The position numbers and the translations under genes are program-made. A stretch of DNA of 64,000 bases, taken from positions 806,001 to 870,000 of the forward strand of contig NZ_CANDOB010000002.1 in NCBI RefSeq assembly GCF_947387515.1, written 5' to 3'. This DNA comes from Alkalihalobacillus sp. CinArs1 (GTDB taxonomy: Bacteria; Bacillota; Bacilli; Bacillales; Guptibacillaceae). The notes beneath the pieces are model-generated. The model had not been told where the DNA came from. It saw nothing but the letters and a program-made list of their open reading frames with translations, and made no database searches. This document shows positions 1 to 7,824 of this stretch, in pieces; the stretch's first letter is position 1; every line of letters begins with the position of its first letter.

Positions 1-67
1 TTTTGATTAAGTGGTATACGTAATAACAAAGAACAAATAATAACGAAGAGTTGAGGGGTGGTTAGGA

Positions 68-352
68 ATGGAATGCGAACTGTGCGGGCGAAAAGGAGTA
101 TCTAGTACGGTTCATCATTTAACACCAAAAGAAGAGGGAGGGACCTTTGGACCAACTGCAAATTTATGTCCTGCATGTCACAAGCAAATTCATGCGTTAT
201 ACACGAATCAAGAGTTAGCAATTAGACTCAATACGATAAAAAAGTTAAAAGAGGACGACCAAATTCGACGGTTTTTAAAGTGGATAAAAAAACAACCATC
301 CACAAAACGAGTGAAAGTGTCGAAATCGAACGAAAAAAATAGAAAAAAATAG
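68..352 (+). CDS. HNH-type zinc-finger nuclease-like protein
   Basis: This 94-residue protein has the spacing of a small HNH/zinc-ribbon fold: a first Cys pair (C3, C6), a His pair (H16-H17), Asn32, a second Cys pair (C34, C37) and His38/His42. In HNH enzymes the paired His and the later Asn/His coordinate a metal for DNA cleavage, and the four Cys hold a structural zinc. The C-terminal 45 residues are very Lys/Arg rich and probably contact nucleic acid. It resembles the short stand-alone HNH proteins of Bacillus (YisB type). It is preceded by a GAGGGGTGG ribosome site and stands alone. The biological substrate is unknown, and it could be a DNA-binding protein rather than an active nuclease. 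Confidence 0.75.
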   Translation: MECELCGRKGVSSTVHHLTPKEEGGTFGPTANLCPACHKQIHALYTNQELAIRLNTIKKLKEDDQIRRFLKWIKKQPSTKRVKVSKSNEKNRKK

Positions 353-482
353 TCCCGCTATAGGTCGCATGTTATTAGGGTTTTTAGTAAATAGTGGGTA
401 AAAGAGATCGCCTTAACTTGAAATTCGGTGTTTCGACCTATTTTGTAGTGGTATAGATAGATAGAGGTAAAAACGTACTAAA

Positions 483-500
483 TTCTGTTTTAAAACAGAA
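483..500. promoter_or_regulatory. 18-bp perfect palindrome upstream of BCCT gene
   Basis: TTCTGTTTTAAAACAGAA is a perfect dyad ending 26 bases before the BCCT start codon. It has no U-tract, so it reads as an operator rather than a terminator. The regulator is not identified; a GbsR/OpcR-like or other dimeric repressor is an inference from the osmolyte context. Confidence 0.5.
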
Positions 501-526
501 AATTAAATGAAGTTGAGGTGACAACT

Positions 527-2086
527 GTGACAGGAAAAATTTCATCAGTGTTTTGGAGTACGCTGGTTATCAGTTTAATGATGGTCGTGTGGGGATCGAT
601 TTCTCCTGGCAGTCTTGAATCCATTTCGGCCAGTGCCCAAACGTTTATTTCGAATAAGTTTGGTTGGTATTATTTAATATTAGTAACGCTTCTCGTTATT
701 TTTTGTGTATTTATCATTTTTACACCGTACGGTAAAATTAAGCTTGGTAAGCCGGATGAAAAGCCGGAATTTACAACACTAAGTTGGTTTGCCATGCTGT
801 TCAGTGCTGGTATGGGGATTGGACTTGTTTTCTGGGGAGCAGCAGAACCGATCTATCATTATGCTGTGAATGCTCCAACAGCTGAAACAGGAACACCAGC
901 AGCAGTAAAGGAATCCATGCAGTATGTGTACTTCCACTGGGGAGTTCATGCTTGGGCAATCTATGCCATCGTTGCACTCGTGCTCGCTTATTTTAAATTT
1001 AGACATGATAAGCCAGGGTTGATCAGTGCGACACTTTACCCGATCTTTGGTGATCGCGTGAACGGTCTGCTTGGTAAAGTAATCGATACGTTAGCTGTCT
1101 TTGCTACGATCGTTGGGGTAGCAACAACGCTTGGTTTTGGTGCAGTACAAATCAACGGTGGACTTTCTTACTTAACAGGCGTTCCTAACAATTTTACCTC
1201 TCAATTGATCATTATTGCTGTCGTAACTGTGCTATTCATGATTTCAGCATGGACAGGCATCAGTAAAGGAATCAAGTACTTAAGTAATGCGAACATTGGT
1301 CTTGCTGGATTTTTATTCCTCGCAATGTTCATCCTTGGACCAACGATTTACATTTTGAACATGTTTACAGATACGATCGGATCGTACTTAACAAACATTT
1401 TAGCGATGAGTTTCCGCATTGCTCCGCTAAACCCTGAGAATAGAGAGTGGATCAACAACTGGACCATCTTCTACTGGGCATGGTGGATTTCGTGGTCTCC
1501 GTTCGTTGGAATCTTCATCGCGCGTGTTTCTCGCGGAAGATCCATCAGAGAATTTCTTGTTGGGGTATTGTTAGTTCCATCTATCGTAGGGTTCCTTTGG
1601 TTCTCAACTTTTGGTGTTTCTGCGATTAATCTTCAACAAAATGGAACAGCAGATATCGCGTCACTTGCGACAGAAGAAGCGTTATTCGGAACGTTTCAGA
1701 ACTATCCGTTTGGTGTAGTACTTTCCATCATAGCGATTACATTGATCGGAACATTCTTCGTAACGTCCGCAGACTCTGCAACATTTGTTCTTGGAATGCA
1801 GACAACGTACGGGTCACTAAATCCTGGTACTAGTGTAAAGCTCACATGGGGAATAACGCAGTCAGCTATGGCAGCCGTGTTGCTTTATAGTGGCGGGTTA
1901 CAGGCACTACAGAATGTACTCATCCTCGCTGCGATGCCGTTCTCAGTCATTATGATTCTCATGACCGTCTCCTTCTATAAGGCGATAACGAAAGAGAAGC
2001 ATCTTGTTGCCAAAAGTCCTAAACCGAAAAAGGATAAGAAGCGAGATCAAAAGGTTTCAGAAGACCCATCTCCTGCAAAATCGTAA
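527..2086 (+). CDS. BCCT family glycine betaine/choline transporter (OpuD-like)
   Basis: A 519-residue integral membrane carrier of the betaine/choline/carnitine transporter family, which imports compatible solutes with sodium or proton symport during osmotic stress. The glycine-rich GMGIGLVFWGAAEP signature lies near residues 95-108, and the Trp-rich substrate segment (FYWAWWISWSPF) near residues 315-326; about twelve hydrophobic segments are visible. The C-terminal 30 residues are Lys-rich and cytosolic, as in osmosensing BCCT carriers. GTG at 527 is preferred over GTG at 518 because the GAGGTGA ribosome site at 515-521 is correctly spaced only for 527. The gene is monocistronic, with an 18-bp palindrome just upstream and a strong terminator after it. 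Exact substrate among betaine, choline and ectoine is not decidable here. Confidence 0.92.
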   Translation: MTGKISSVFWSTLVISLMMVVWGSISPGSLESISASAQTFISNKFGWYYLILVTLLVIFCVFIIFTPYGKIKLGKPDEKPEFTTLSWFAMLFSAGMGIGLVFWGAAEPIYHYAVNAPTAETGTPAAVKESMQYVYFHWGVHAWAIYAIVALVLAYFKFRHDKPGLISATLYPIFGDRVNGLLGKVIDTLAVFATIVGVATTLGFGAVQINGGLSYLTGVPNNFTSQLIIIAVVTVLFMISAWTGISKGIKYLSNANIGLAGFLFLAMFILGPTIYILNMFTDTIGSYLTNILAMSFRIAPLNPENREWINNWTIFYWAWWISWSPFVGIFIARVSRGRSIREFLVGVLLVPSIVGFLWFSTFGVSAINLQQNGTADIASLATEEALFGTFQNYPFGVVLSIIAITLIGTFFVTSADSATFVLGMQTTYGSLNPGTSVKLTWGITQSAMAAVLLYSGGLQALQNVLILAAMPFSVIMILMTVSFYKAITKEKHLVAKSPKPKKDKKRDQKVSEDPSPAKS

Positions 2087-2095
2087 CATTTGACA

Positions 2096-2131
2096 AAACA
2101 ATGAGGCACACTCGCCTCATTGTTTTTTTAT
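2096..2131 (+). terminator. Intrinsic terminator after BCCT gene
   Basis: A 12-bp stem (AAACAATGAGGC with its complement) and a 6-base loop are followed by a run of T residues. Confidence 0.9.
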
Positions 2132-2225
2132 TACAAAGAAATAACAAAATATAGGGAAAAAGGTTTGAACAATTGAAAATATGTGAATGGTTAATTATTC
2201 GTACTTCTAAGGCAGGTGAATGATA

Positions 2226-2936
2226 ATGCTTGCAAAATGGTTTTATGAAGCGAAACATACTGTTGTGCTGACAGGTGCTGGGATGAGCACTGAGAGTGGC
2301 TTAGCTGATTTTAGATCGGCACTCGATGGCATGTGGAATGAGTATGATCCATTGCTCTTTGCTAGTCGGGATGCCATGACATATGAACGCGAACTGTTCG
2401 TCCGTTTTTATAAAAATCGAATTGAAAAATTACAATCTGCAATGCCTCATGAAGGGTATTACTATTTATCAGAATGGGAGAAAAGCGGTCATATTAGCTC
2501 GATACTAACTCAAAATATTGATGGGTTTCACAAAAAAGCTGGTAGTAAAAACGTCGCAGAAATGCACGGCACATTATGTGAAGTGTATTGTGACGATTGT
2601 GGTGAAGCGTTTGAAAACGCTCATTTCTTAAACGATGACAATATTTGCGACTGTGGGGGATTTAAACGACCGGGTGTAGTGTTGTTCGGAGAGCCGTTGC
2701 CTATGAGCGCGATCCACTTAGCGAAGCAAGAAACAAGGAAAGCGGATCTTTTCATCGTACTAGGTTCTTCTTTAAGTGTTTCACCAGCAAACTTGTTTCC
2801 GGTAGAAGCGAAGCGCCATGGTGCCAGAGTAATCATCGTTAATGATGAAGAAACGAAATATGATACGATGGCTGATCTCGTCATCAATCGGAAAATCAAA
2901 GATGTATTAACAGAGCTAGCAGAAGAAAAAGGGTGA
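2226..2936 (+). CDS. NAD-dependent protein deacetylase, SIR2 family
   Basis: A 236-residue sirtuin that removes acetyl or acyl groups from lysines using NAD, giving nicotinamide and O-acyl-ADP-ribose. Visible motifs are the NAD-binding GAGMSTESG-x-x-DFR loop (residues 17-30), TQNID (95-99), the catalytic His of the MHGT motif (H114), and a zinc module with a CDDC pair and a closely spaced CDC pair about 25 residues later. The length fits the compact bacterial class (CobB/SrtN). ATG at 2226 is chosen over 2220 because the GGCAGGTGA ribosome site abuts 2220 but is six bases from 2226. It is a single-gene unit with a 24-bp palindromic terminator. Targets are unknown; acetyl-CoA synthetase is a common one in Bacillus. 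Confidence 0.93.
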   Translation: MLAKWFYEAKHTVVLTGAGMSTESGLADFRSALDGMWNEYDPLLFASRDAMTYERELFVRFYKNRIEKLQSAMPHEGYYYLSEWEKSGHISSILTQNIDGFHKKAGSKNVAEMHGTLCEVYCDDCGEAFENAHFLNDDNICDCGGFKRPGVVLFGEPLPMSAIHLAKQETRKADLFIVLGSSLSVSPANLFPVEAKRHGARVIIVNDEETKYDTMADLVINRKIKDVLTELAEEKG

Positions 2937-2940
2937 TGGG

Positions 2941-2970
2941 GAGACTGCCAACGTTGGCAGTCTCTTCTTA
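2941..2970 (+). terminator. Palindromic terminator after sirtuin gene
   Basis: Positions 2941-2964 form a perfect 24-bp dyad with core CTGCCAACGTTGGCAG. It is followed only by a short T-poor tail, so termination efficiency is uncertain. Confidence 0.6.
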
Positions 2971-3078
2971 TGGATAAGTAGGCATCACTTTTTTGTGAGT
3001 ATTTCCTCTATTTTTCTTTCATATAAAATAGTACGATTACGATGTGGTTGGGAATATCTTACGAAAGGGGCGCTGTGA

Positions 3079-3675
3079 ATGACGAACTTAAATCGTATTA
3101 CTGTATTTTGTGGTTCTAGTGAGAATGTAGACAGGCTCTACTATGAGGCTGTCGAAAAACTTGGAGAGCAATTAGCACGCCAGGGAATCGAAGTTATTTA
3201 TGGCGGTGGAAACGTCGGGCTGATGGGAGCACTAGCTCGTACGGTGATTAAACACGGTGGGAAAGTAACTGGCATCATTCCTAGAAAAATCTATGACAAT
3301 GTTGCGCACATAGAGTTATCAGAACTGATCATCGTAGAAACGATGCATGAACGGAAAGCAAAAATGTATGATCACGGTGATGCGTTCCTAGCACTGCCTG
3401 GTGGGATCGGTACATTAGAAGAGCTAACAGAAATATTCACTTGGTACCAGCTCGAATACCATAACAAGCCGATCGCGTTGTTAAATACAAAAAATTACTA
3501 CGCACCTTATCATTCCATGCTAGAACACATGGTAAGCGAAGGCTTCCTAGCGAAACAATATATGGAACCTCTCCTTTCACACGAAGACCCCGTTCAATTA
3601 CTAGAGATGATCAAGCATCATCACGTACCTAAGATGAACAAATGGAGTCAGGACGACCTGACCGATCGAATATAA
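3079..3675 (+). CDS. LOG family protein (cytokinin riboside 5'-monophosphate phosphoribohydrolase-like)
   Basis: A 198-residue Rossmann-type protein of the LOG family. The two diagnostic motifs are present: a GGGNVGLMG loop at residues 42-50 and PGGIGTLEE at 107-115, with the family Arg/Lys cluster ERKAK at 91-95. LOG enzymes release the free base from nucleoside 5'-monophosphates. In plants and plant-associated bacteria this activates cytokinin, while in Bacillus (YvdD type) the function is probably nucleotide hydrolysis or salvage. The start is supported by AAAGGGG eight bases upstream. It is transcribed alone, between two terminators. Older databases call this family lysine decarboxylase, which the motif PGGxGTxxE does not support. 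Confidence 0.9.
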   Translation: MTNLNRITVFCGSSENVDRLYYEAVEKLGEQLARQGIEVIYGGGNVGLMGALARTVIKHGGKVTGIIPRKIYDNVAHIELSELIIVETMHERKAKMYDHGDAFLALPGGIGTLEELTEIFTWYQLEYHNKPIALLNTKNYYAPYHSMLEHMVSEGFLAKQYMEPLLSHEDPVQLLEMIKHHHVPKMNKWSQDDLTDRI

Positions 3676-3681
3676 CTAATG

Positions 3682-3709
3682 AGACTGTCGATTCACGACA
3701 GTCTTTTTA
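3682..3709 (+). terminator. Intrinsic terminator after LOG gene
   Basis: A 9-bp stem (AGACTGTCG and complement), 5-base loop and T run. Confidence 0.88.
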
Positions 3710-3908
3710 ATTTGTTGATGCGGTCTAAGGGAAAATACTCTCTATTCTGTCATGGGTCTCAAGAGTCTTTTCGACAGACTTAGGCTCCGTTTAAATCAGA
3801 ATTTTCAGATATAAGAAGGATTTTTAGCAAAGAAAACGGAACTATACACAGTGGACACATACATACGAGACCAATCATCGTCACACTATTCAAATGAGGA
3901 GGATGTAC

Positions 3909-5468
3909 ATGTACGTAACGATCGGTTCTCTATTTATGCAAACGGTAAGAAAGTTCGGTCCTAAGGAAGCTCTTGTCGATAAGACAAAGGGGATACGGTG
4001 GACATATGAGCAATGGAATGTCGAAGTAAATCGAGTGTCGAATGCGCTTTTGGATGCAGGTGTAAAAAAGGGTGACCGTGTTTCTACACTGCTGTTTAAC
4101 AATACTGAGCTCGCTTGTCTGTTTTTCGCTTGTGCTAAGATCGGTGCCGTTCTTAACCCGATCAACTTTAGGTTGAAGCCAAATGAAGTCGCTTACATTT
4201 TGAAAGACGCTGAGCCTTCCGTAGTTGTTTATGAAAAGATGCTTGAACCTGTCATAACAGCTGTGCAAGAGAATTTTCCTAATGTCTCGTTCTGGTTAAC
4301 AGAAGGAGAGCCACAAGCGTTTTCTGAAAGCTACGAAAAGCTTGTACGCCTTTCGTCTGTAGAAGAGCCAACAATCGAGGTAGATGAAAACGATACGTAT
4401 GCCATCATGTATACGAGCGGAACGACAGGAAGACCTAAAGGAGTGCTTCATAAGCATAGAAGCATGGTGGAGCAAAGTTTAATATGTGGAGCTAGCTTAC
4501 ATGTAAAAGATCATGACATTGGACTTGTCGCTGCTCCGATGTTTCATTGTGCTGAACTTCATTGTAATTTCTTGCCTCGTGTACATTTTGGAGCGGTTAA
4601 CGTCATCCTTCATCATTTCGAACCAAAGAAAGTGTTAGAAACGATTCAAGAAGAAAAAGTAAGCATCTTCTTTGGTGCACCTACGATGTGGAACATGATT
4701 CTTCAAGAAGACCTTGCTTTGTATGATATTAGCAGCCTTCGAATAGGGCTATATGGTGCTGCCCCAATGGCACCGGCGATGGTGAAGATCATTAAAGAAC
4801 GACTCGGTATCAATCTCCTTCAGGCTTATGGCATGACAGAGATGGGACCTGCAGTGACGTTCCTTGATCAGCATGAACAGTTATCTAAAGTTGGTTCAGC
4901 TGGGCGAGCCGCGATTAACCATGAGGTGCGAGTCGTGCGCCCTTCTGAAGAAGGACCATCAGATCCAGAAGCCATTCTTCCGCCGGGAGAAGTAGGAGAA
5001 ATCATCGTGAAGGGACCATGTATGATGATCGGCTACTTTAACCGTCCGGATGCGACAGAACAGGCCCTTTATAAAGGGTGGTACCACTCTGGAGACCTCG
5101 GTTATATGGACGCTGAAGGCTATCTATACGTCTCCGACCGAGTAGATGATATGGTGATTTCTGGTGGTGAGAACGTGTACCCAAGAGAGATCGAAGACGT
5201 TTTGCATGCCCATGATGGTGTCTTAGATGTAGCGGTGCTTGGGCAGCCAGATGAAAAGTGGGGCGAGGTCGTAACGGCGATCGTCGTGAAAAAAGACGCA
5301 TCTATTACTGAAGAAGATCTCGATCGTCACTGTCAAGAAAGTCCTAACTTAGCGACTTATAAGAGACCAAGGAAATATATTTTTGTTGATGAACTACCGA
5401 GGAATGCAAGTGGGAAGATTCAAAAGTTCATGCTCCGTGAACGTTTTGAAACAAAAACTAACGCATGA
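3909..5468 (+). CDS. AMP-dependent fatty acyl-CoA synthetase (acyl-CoA ligase)
   Basis: A 519-residue member of the ANL adenylating superfamily. It forms an acyl-AMP from a carboxylic acid and ATP and transfers the acyl group to CoA. Motif A, YTSGTTGRPKG, begins at residue 168. Motif HSGDLGYMD and the hinge SDRVDDMVISGGENVYPREIE lie in the last quarter, and the C-terminal catalytic Lys is in NASGKIQK near residue 502. The sequence resembles the medium/long-chain ligases of Bacillus (LcfB/FadK type), though chain length cannot be read. ATG at 3909 lies six bases after GAGGAGG (3896-3902); the ATGs at 3894 and 3903 are upstream of or touching this site. It is monocistronic with a strong terminator. 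Role: entry of free fatty acids into beta-oxidation, inferred. Confidence 0.9.
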   Translation: MYVTIGSLFMQTVRKFGPKEALVDKTKGIRWTYEQWNVEVNRVSNALLDAGVKKGDRVSTLLFNNTELACLFFACAKIGAVLNPINFRLKPNEVAYILKDAEPSVVVYEKMLEPVITAVQENFPNVSFWLTEGEPQAFSESYEKLVRLSSVEEPTIEVDENDTYAIMYTSGTTGRPKGVLHKHRSMVEQSLICGASLHVKDHDIGLVAAPMFHCAELHCNFLPRVHFGAVNVILHHFEPKKVLETIQEEKVSIFFGAPTMWNMILQEDLALYDISSLRIGLYGAAPMAPAMVKIIKERLGINLLQAYGMTEMGPAVTFLDQHEQLSKVGSAGRAAINHEVRVVRPSEEGPSDPEAILPPGEVGEIIVKGPCMMIGYFNRPDATEQALYKGWYHSGDLGYMDAEGYLYVSDRVDDMVISGGENVYPREIEDVLHAHDGVLDVAVLGQPDEKWGEVVTAIVVKKDASITEEDLDRHCQESPNLATYKRPRKYIFVDELPRNASGKIQKFMLRERFETKTNA

Positions 5469-5527
5469 CCACCTGTTGTGTCATAAACCGTTCAGATGTA
5501 TAATTTAACGGGTTGTCAGGTTGTCAG

Positions 5528-5558
5528 AAAAAGCGAGCTACCGTGCTCGCTTTTTTTT
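5528..5558 (+). terminator. Intrinsic terminator after acyl-CoA ligase
   Basis: An 11-bp stem (core AAGCGAGC/GCTCGCTT) with loop taccgt is followed by eight T. Confidence 0.92.
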
Positions 5559-5626
5559 ATGAGGTGGATTTTCGTAATGATTTTAAACACCAAGCACATA
5601 CTAACGTGGAATAGGAGGAGTGGGCG

Positions 5627-6868
5627 ATGATAAAACTTTTTACAGATAGTGACCTAGATGGATCAGCATGTGCACTCATTGCAGAACTTGCATTTGAGAA
5701 AAGTGCTGACATTACACATTGTACATATCGGAACTTAAATGAACGCGTAGAATCTTTTCTAGAGAAAAACGATGAAAGTCCACTTTTTATTACAGACCTT
5801 TCTGTGAACGAAGAGATCGAACAACTGTTGGAGAAGCGTTTCCAAGAAGGCAAACATGTACAAATGATCGATCATCATGCGAGCGCAATGCACTTTAATG
5901 AGTACGAATGGGGATATGTAGAGCCTGGTGATGACAAAAAAACGTGCGCAGCTACATTGTTTTATCAATACTTAGTAGACCGTGAAAAGATTGAACGAAG
6001 TGAGGGATTAGAACTTTTCCTAGAACTCGTTCGTAAATATGATACGTGGGAATGGGAAGAAGACGATGATACGGATGCCAAACGCCTGAACGATTTGTTT
6101 TCGATATTAGGGAGAGAAACGTTCAAAGCAGAAATGATAAGACGTTTGACTCGTGATCCGGACTCATTCTCATTGAGCGAATCCGAAGAAATGATTCTCG
6201 ATTTAGAAGAGCGAAAGATCAGTCGCTACATTCATAAGAAGAACTTTCAAATCGTACAAACGTTCATTGACGAATATTGCGTAGGAATGGTGCATGCTGA
6301 ATCTTATCATTCTGAGTTAGGAAACGAACTGAACAAACGCCATCCTCATCTCGACCTCATCACGATCATCAACATTGGAAGCAAGCGTCTTGGTTTTCGA
6401 ACGATTCATGATGAAGTGGATGTTTCGGAGTTTGCCGGTCGATTCGGAGGCGGTGGCCATCCAAAAGCTTCTGGATGCGAACTAACAGAAGAGACATTCG
6501 AAATCTTTATCGCAAAACCATTTCAATTAAAGCCGTTAAAAAGCGATGCTGATCGTAATCGTCTAAACCAAAGAGATGGTGAAAGTGGTTCATTCTATGA
6601 AAATCATGAAGGTGACATCATTTTTATTCGACAAGTCGATGAGACGTTTGAGGTAGTAAGACAAGGTGAAGTGGAAGACTGCACGTTCCATACGTTCGAT
6701 GACGCAGAACGATACGTTAAGAGACAGTATCACGCTTGGTTAAGGTCAGATGAGCGTGTTGTGGAAGACCTTACAAGAGTGCTACCTCTTTCAAAAGAAC
6801 AGCTCTTTGAACGCTATGATGAACTATTAACTGTACTAAATCAACAGAAGGAAGACGCTCTTAGTTGA
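5627..6868 (+). CDS. DHH family phosphoesterase (NrnB/YngD-like oligoribonuclease)
   Basis: A 413-residue DHH-DHHA1 protein. Metal-binding motifs are DSDLDG (7-12), an ITDLS strand near residue 50 and the diagnostic DHH (82-84). The DHHA1 substrate-binding motif GGGGHPKASG is near residue 274. Members of this family cut short oligoribonucleotides (nanoRNA) or cyclic-dinucleotide products to mononucleotides; overall length and the early DxDLDG make it most like B. subtilis NrnB (YngD). There is no PAS or GGDEF module, so it is not GdpP. About 120 residues after the DHHA1 motif are acidic and unassigned. Start: GGAGGAG nine bases upstream. The stop codon lies inside the loop of its own terminator hairpin. 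Confidence 0.8.
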   Translation: MIKLFTDSDLDGSACALIAELAFEKSADITHCTYRNLNERVESFLEKNDESPLFITDLSVNEEIEQLLEKRFQEGKHVQMIDHHASAMHFNEYEWGYVEPGDDKKTCAATLFYQYLVDREKIERSEGLELFLELVRKYDTWEWEEDDDTDAKRLNDLFSILGRETFKAEMIRRLTRDPDSFSLSESEEMILDLEERKISRYIHKKNFQIVQTFIDEYCVGMVHAESYHSELGNELNKRHPHLDLITIINIGSKRLGFRTIHDEVDVSEFAGRFGGGGHPKASGCELTEETFEIFIAKPFQLKPLKSDADRNRLNQRDGESGSFYENHEGDIIFIRQVDETFEVVRQGEVEDCTFHTFDDAERYVKRQYHAWLRSDERVVEDLTRVLPLSKEQLFERYDELLTVLNQQKEDALS

Positions 6869-6880
6869 GCGTCTTTTTTT
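6852..6880 (+). terminator. Terminator overlapping the DHH gene stop
   Basis: A 9-bp stem AAGACGCTC/GAGCGTCTT followed by T residues; the coding stop falls in the loop/stem. Confidence 0.88.
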
Positions 6881-6944
6881 ATCATGGAACTGAACATCGA
6901 TGCCATCATACGATGAAGGAATCATACCTAAAGGAGAGCATCTC

Positions 6945-7052
6945 ATGAAAAGAGTTCTATCGCTTACACTATTGAGTGTTGCTGGATTTATCATTAACGC
7001 GGTCAGGAAGTATGAACGTGTTCTAAAAGATGCCGAATATGAGAAAGAGTGA
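6945..7052 (+). CDS. Small hydrophobic-N-terminus protein, 35 aa
   Basis: A short reading frame has a textbook ribosome site (AAAGGAGAG at 6930-6938, six bases before ATG). The product begins MKRVLSLTLLSVAGFIINAV, a Lys/Arg start followed by a hydrophobic stretch, then a charged tail. It could be a single-pass membrane microprotein or a truncated lipoprotein-like peptide; there is no Cys. No function can be given. It sits between the DHH gene terminator and the yknW promoter. Confidence 0.55.
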   Translation: MKRVLSLTLLSVAGFIINAVRKYERVLKDAEYEKE

Positions 7053-7083
7053 AGGAAAATCAAAACATATTTTTATAATTTTT

Positions 7084-7112
7084 GGGAACCTTTCAAAATC
7101 CTTGTGCGTATA
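7084..7112 (+). promoter_or_regulatory. ECF-sigma (SigW-like) promoter of yknWXYZ
   Basis: GGGAAC at 7084-7089 and CGTATA at 7107-7112 are separated by 17 bases. This matches the GAAC / CGTA pattern of SigW, SigX and SigM promoters. In B. subtilis yknWXYZ belongs to the SigW regulon, which supports the reading. It lies 34 bases before the yknW start. Confidence 0.65.
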
Positions 7113-7145
7113 TACAGGTGAGTAAATTAGAAAGGTTGTGACGAG

Positions 7146-7820
7146 ATGAACGAGAACTCAACAAATCCATCAATCCTAGGGATGATCTTTAGCCCAGGTG
7201 AACAATTTGAGAGGATCCGCGAAAAGCCAAAGGTATGGGTACCACTTCTGATCGTAGTGCTCGCTTCACTTTTTGCGGGCTGGTTGATGGTGATGAGCCC
7301 TGACTTTGAACAAGAAATGATGGCTGGTAACATGAACGGCGCAGAAGGTATGGAAGGCATGGAAGGCATGCTGACTTTCATTAAGATATCAACTGCGATT
7401 TCAATCGGTCTCTCCCCAATATTCGGTGTATTGATCGGAAGCTTTATTTACTGGTTGATTTCAAAAGCTACACCTTCTGAAGTGACATTCAAGCAGTTAT
7501 TTTCAATGAACTTATTCATTACTTTTGTTGGTACGATCGGACTTTTATTGAACGGTAGTTTGATGGCATTACTAGGCGGATCCATCGATTCGATGTATAC
7601 GAGTATCGGTAGTCTAGTAAATGCAGATGGAGCTGCAGGCGGCATCTTGAATGGTTTTGAAATCTTCGGAATCTGGACAACGATCTTAACGGCGATCGGT
7701 CTTAGAATTACAGCTGGATGGCCAAAAGCACTTGCATGGATCATTCCAATCATCTTCTTCTTGATCGGTATCGGTTTCGCAGCGATCGGTGCGATTATGA
7801 ACAGCATGGCAGGTATGTAA
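7146..7820 (+). CDS. yknW: Yip1 domain membrane protein YknW
   Basis: A 224-residue polytopic membrane protein with a Yip1-type arrangement of about five hydrophobic segments; two are Gly/Ala/Ile-rich near the C terminus. The N-terminal MILGMIFSPGEQFERI-like segment (residues 8-22) is typical of Yip1-domain proteins that precede MacAB-like export genes. In B. subtilis YknW is needed for correct assembly of the YknXYZ exporter that protects against the cannibalism toxin SdpC. It is the first gene of a four-gene operon in exactly the B. subtilis order, with only four bases before yknX. A Met/Glu-rich low-complexity loop (EGMEGMEGM, near residue 70) lies outside the membrane segments. Upstream is a SigW-type promoter. 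Confidence 0.88.
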   Translation: MNENSTNPSILGMIFSPGEQFERIREKPKVWVPLLIVVLASLFAGWLMVMSPDFEQEMMAGNMNGAEGMEGMEGMLTFIKISTAISIGLSPIFGVLIGSFIYWLISKATPSEVTFKQLFSMNLFITFVGTIGLLLNGSLMALLGGSIDSMYTSIGSLVNADGAAGGILNGFEIFGIWTTILTAIGLRITAGWPKALAWIIPIIFFLIGIGFAAIGAIMNSMAGM

Positions 7821-7824
7821 TCGA

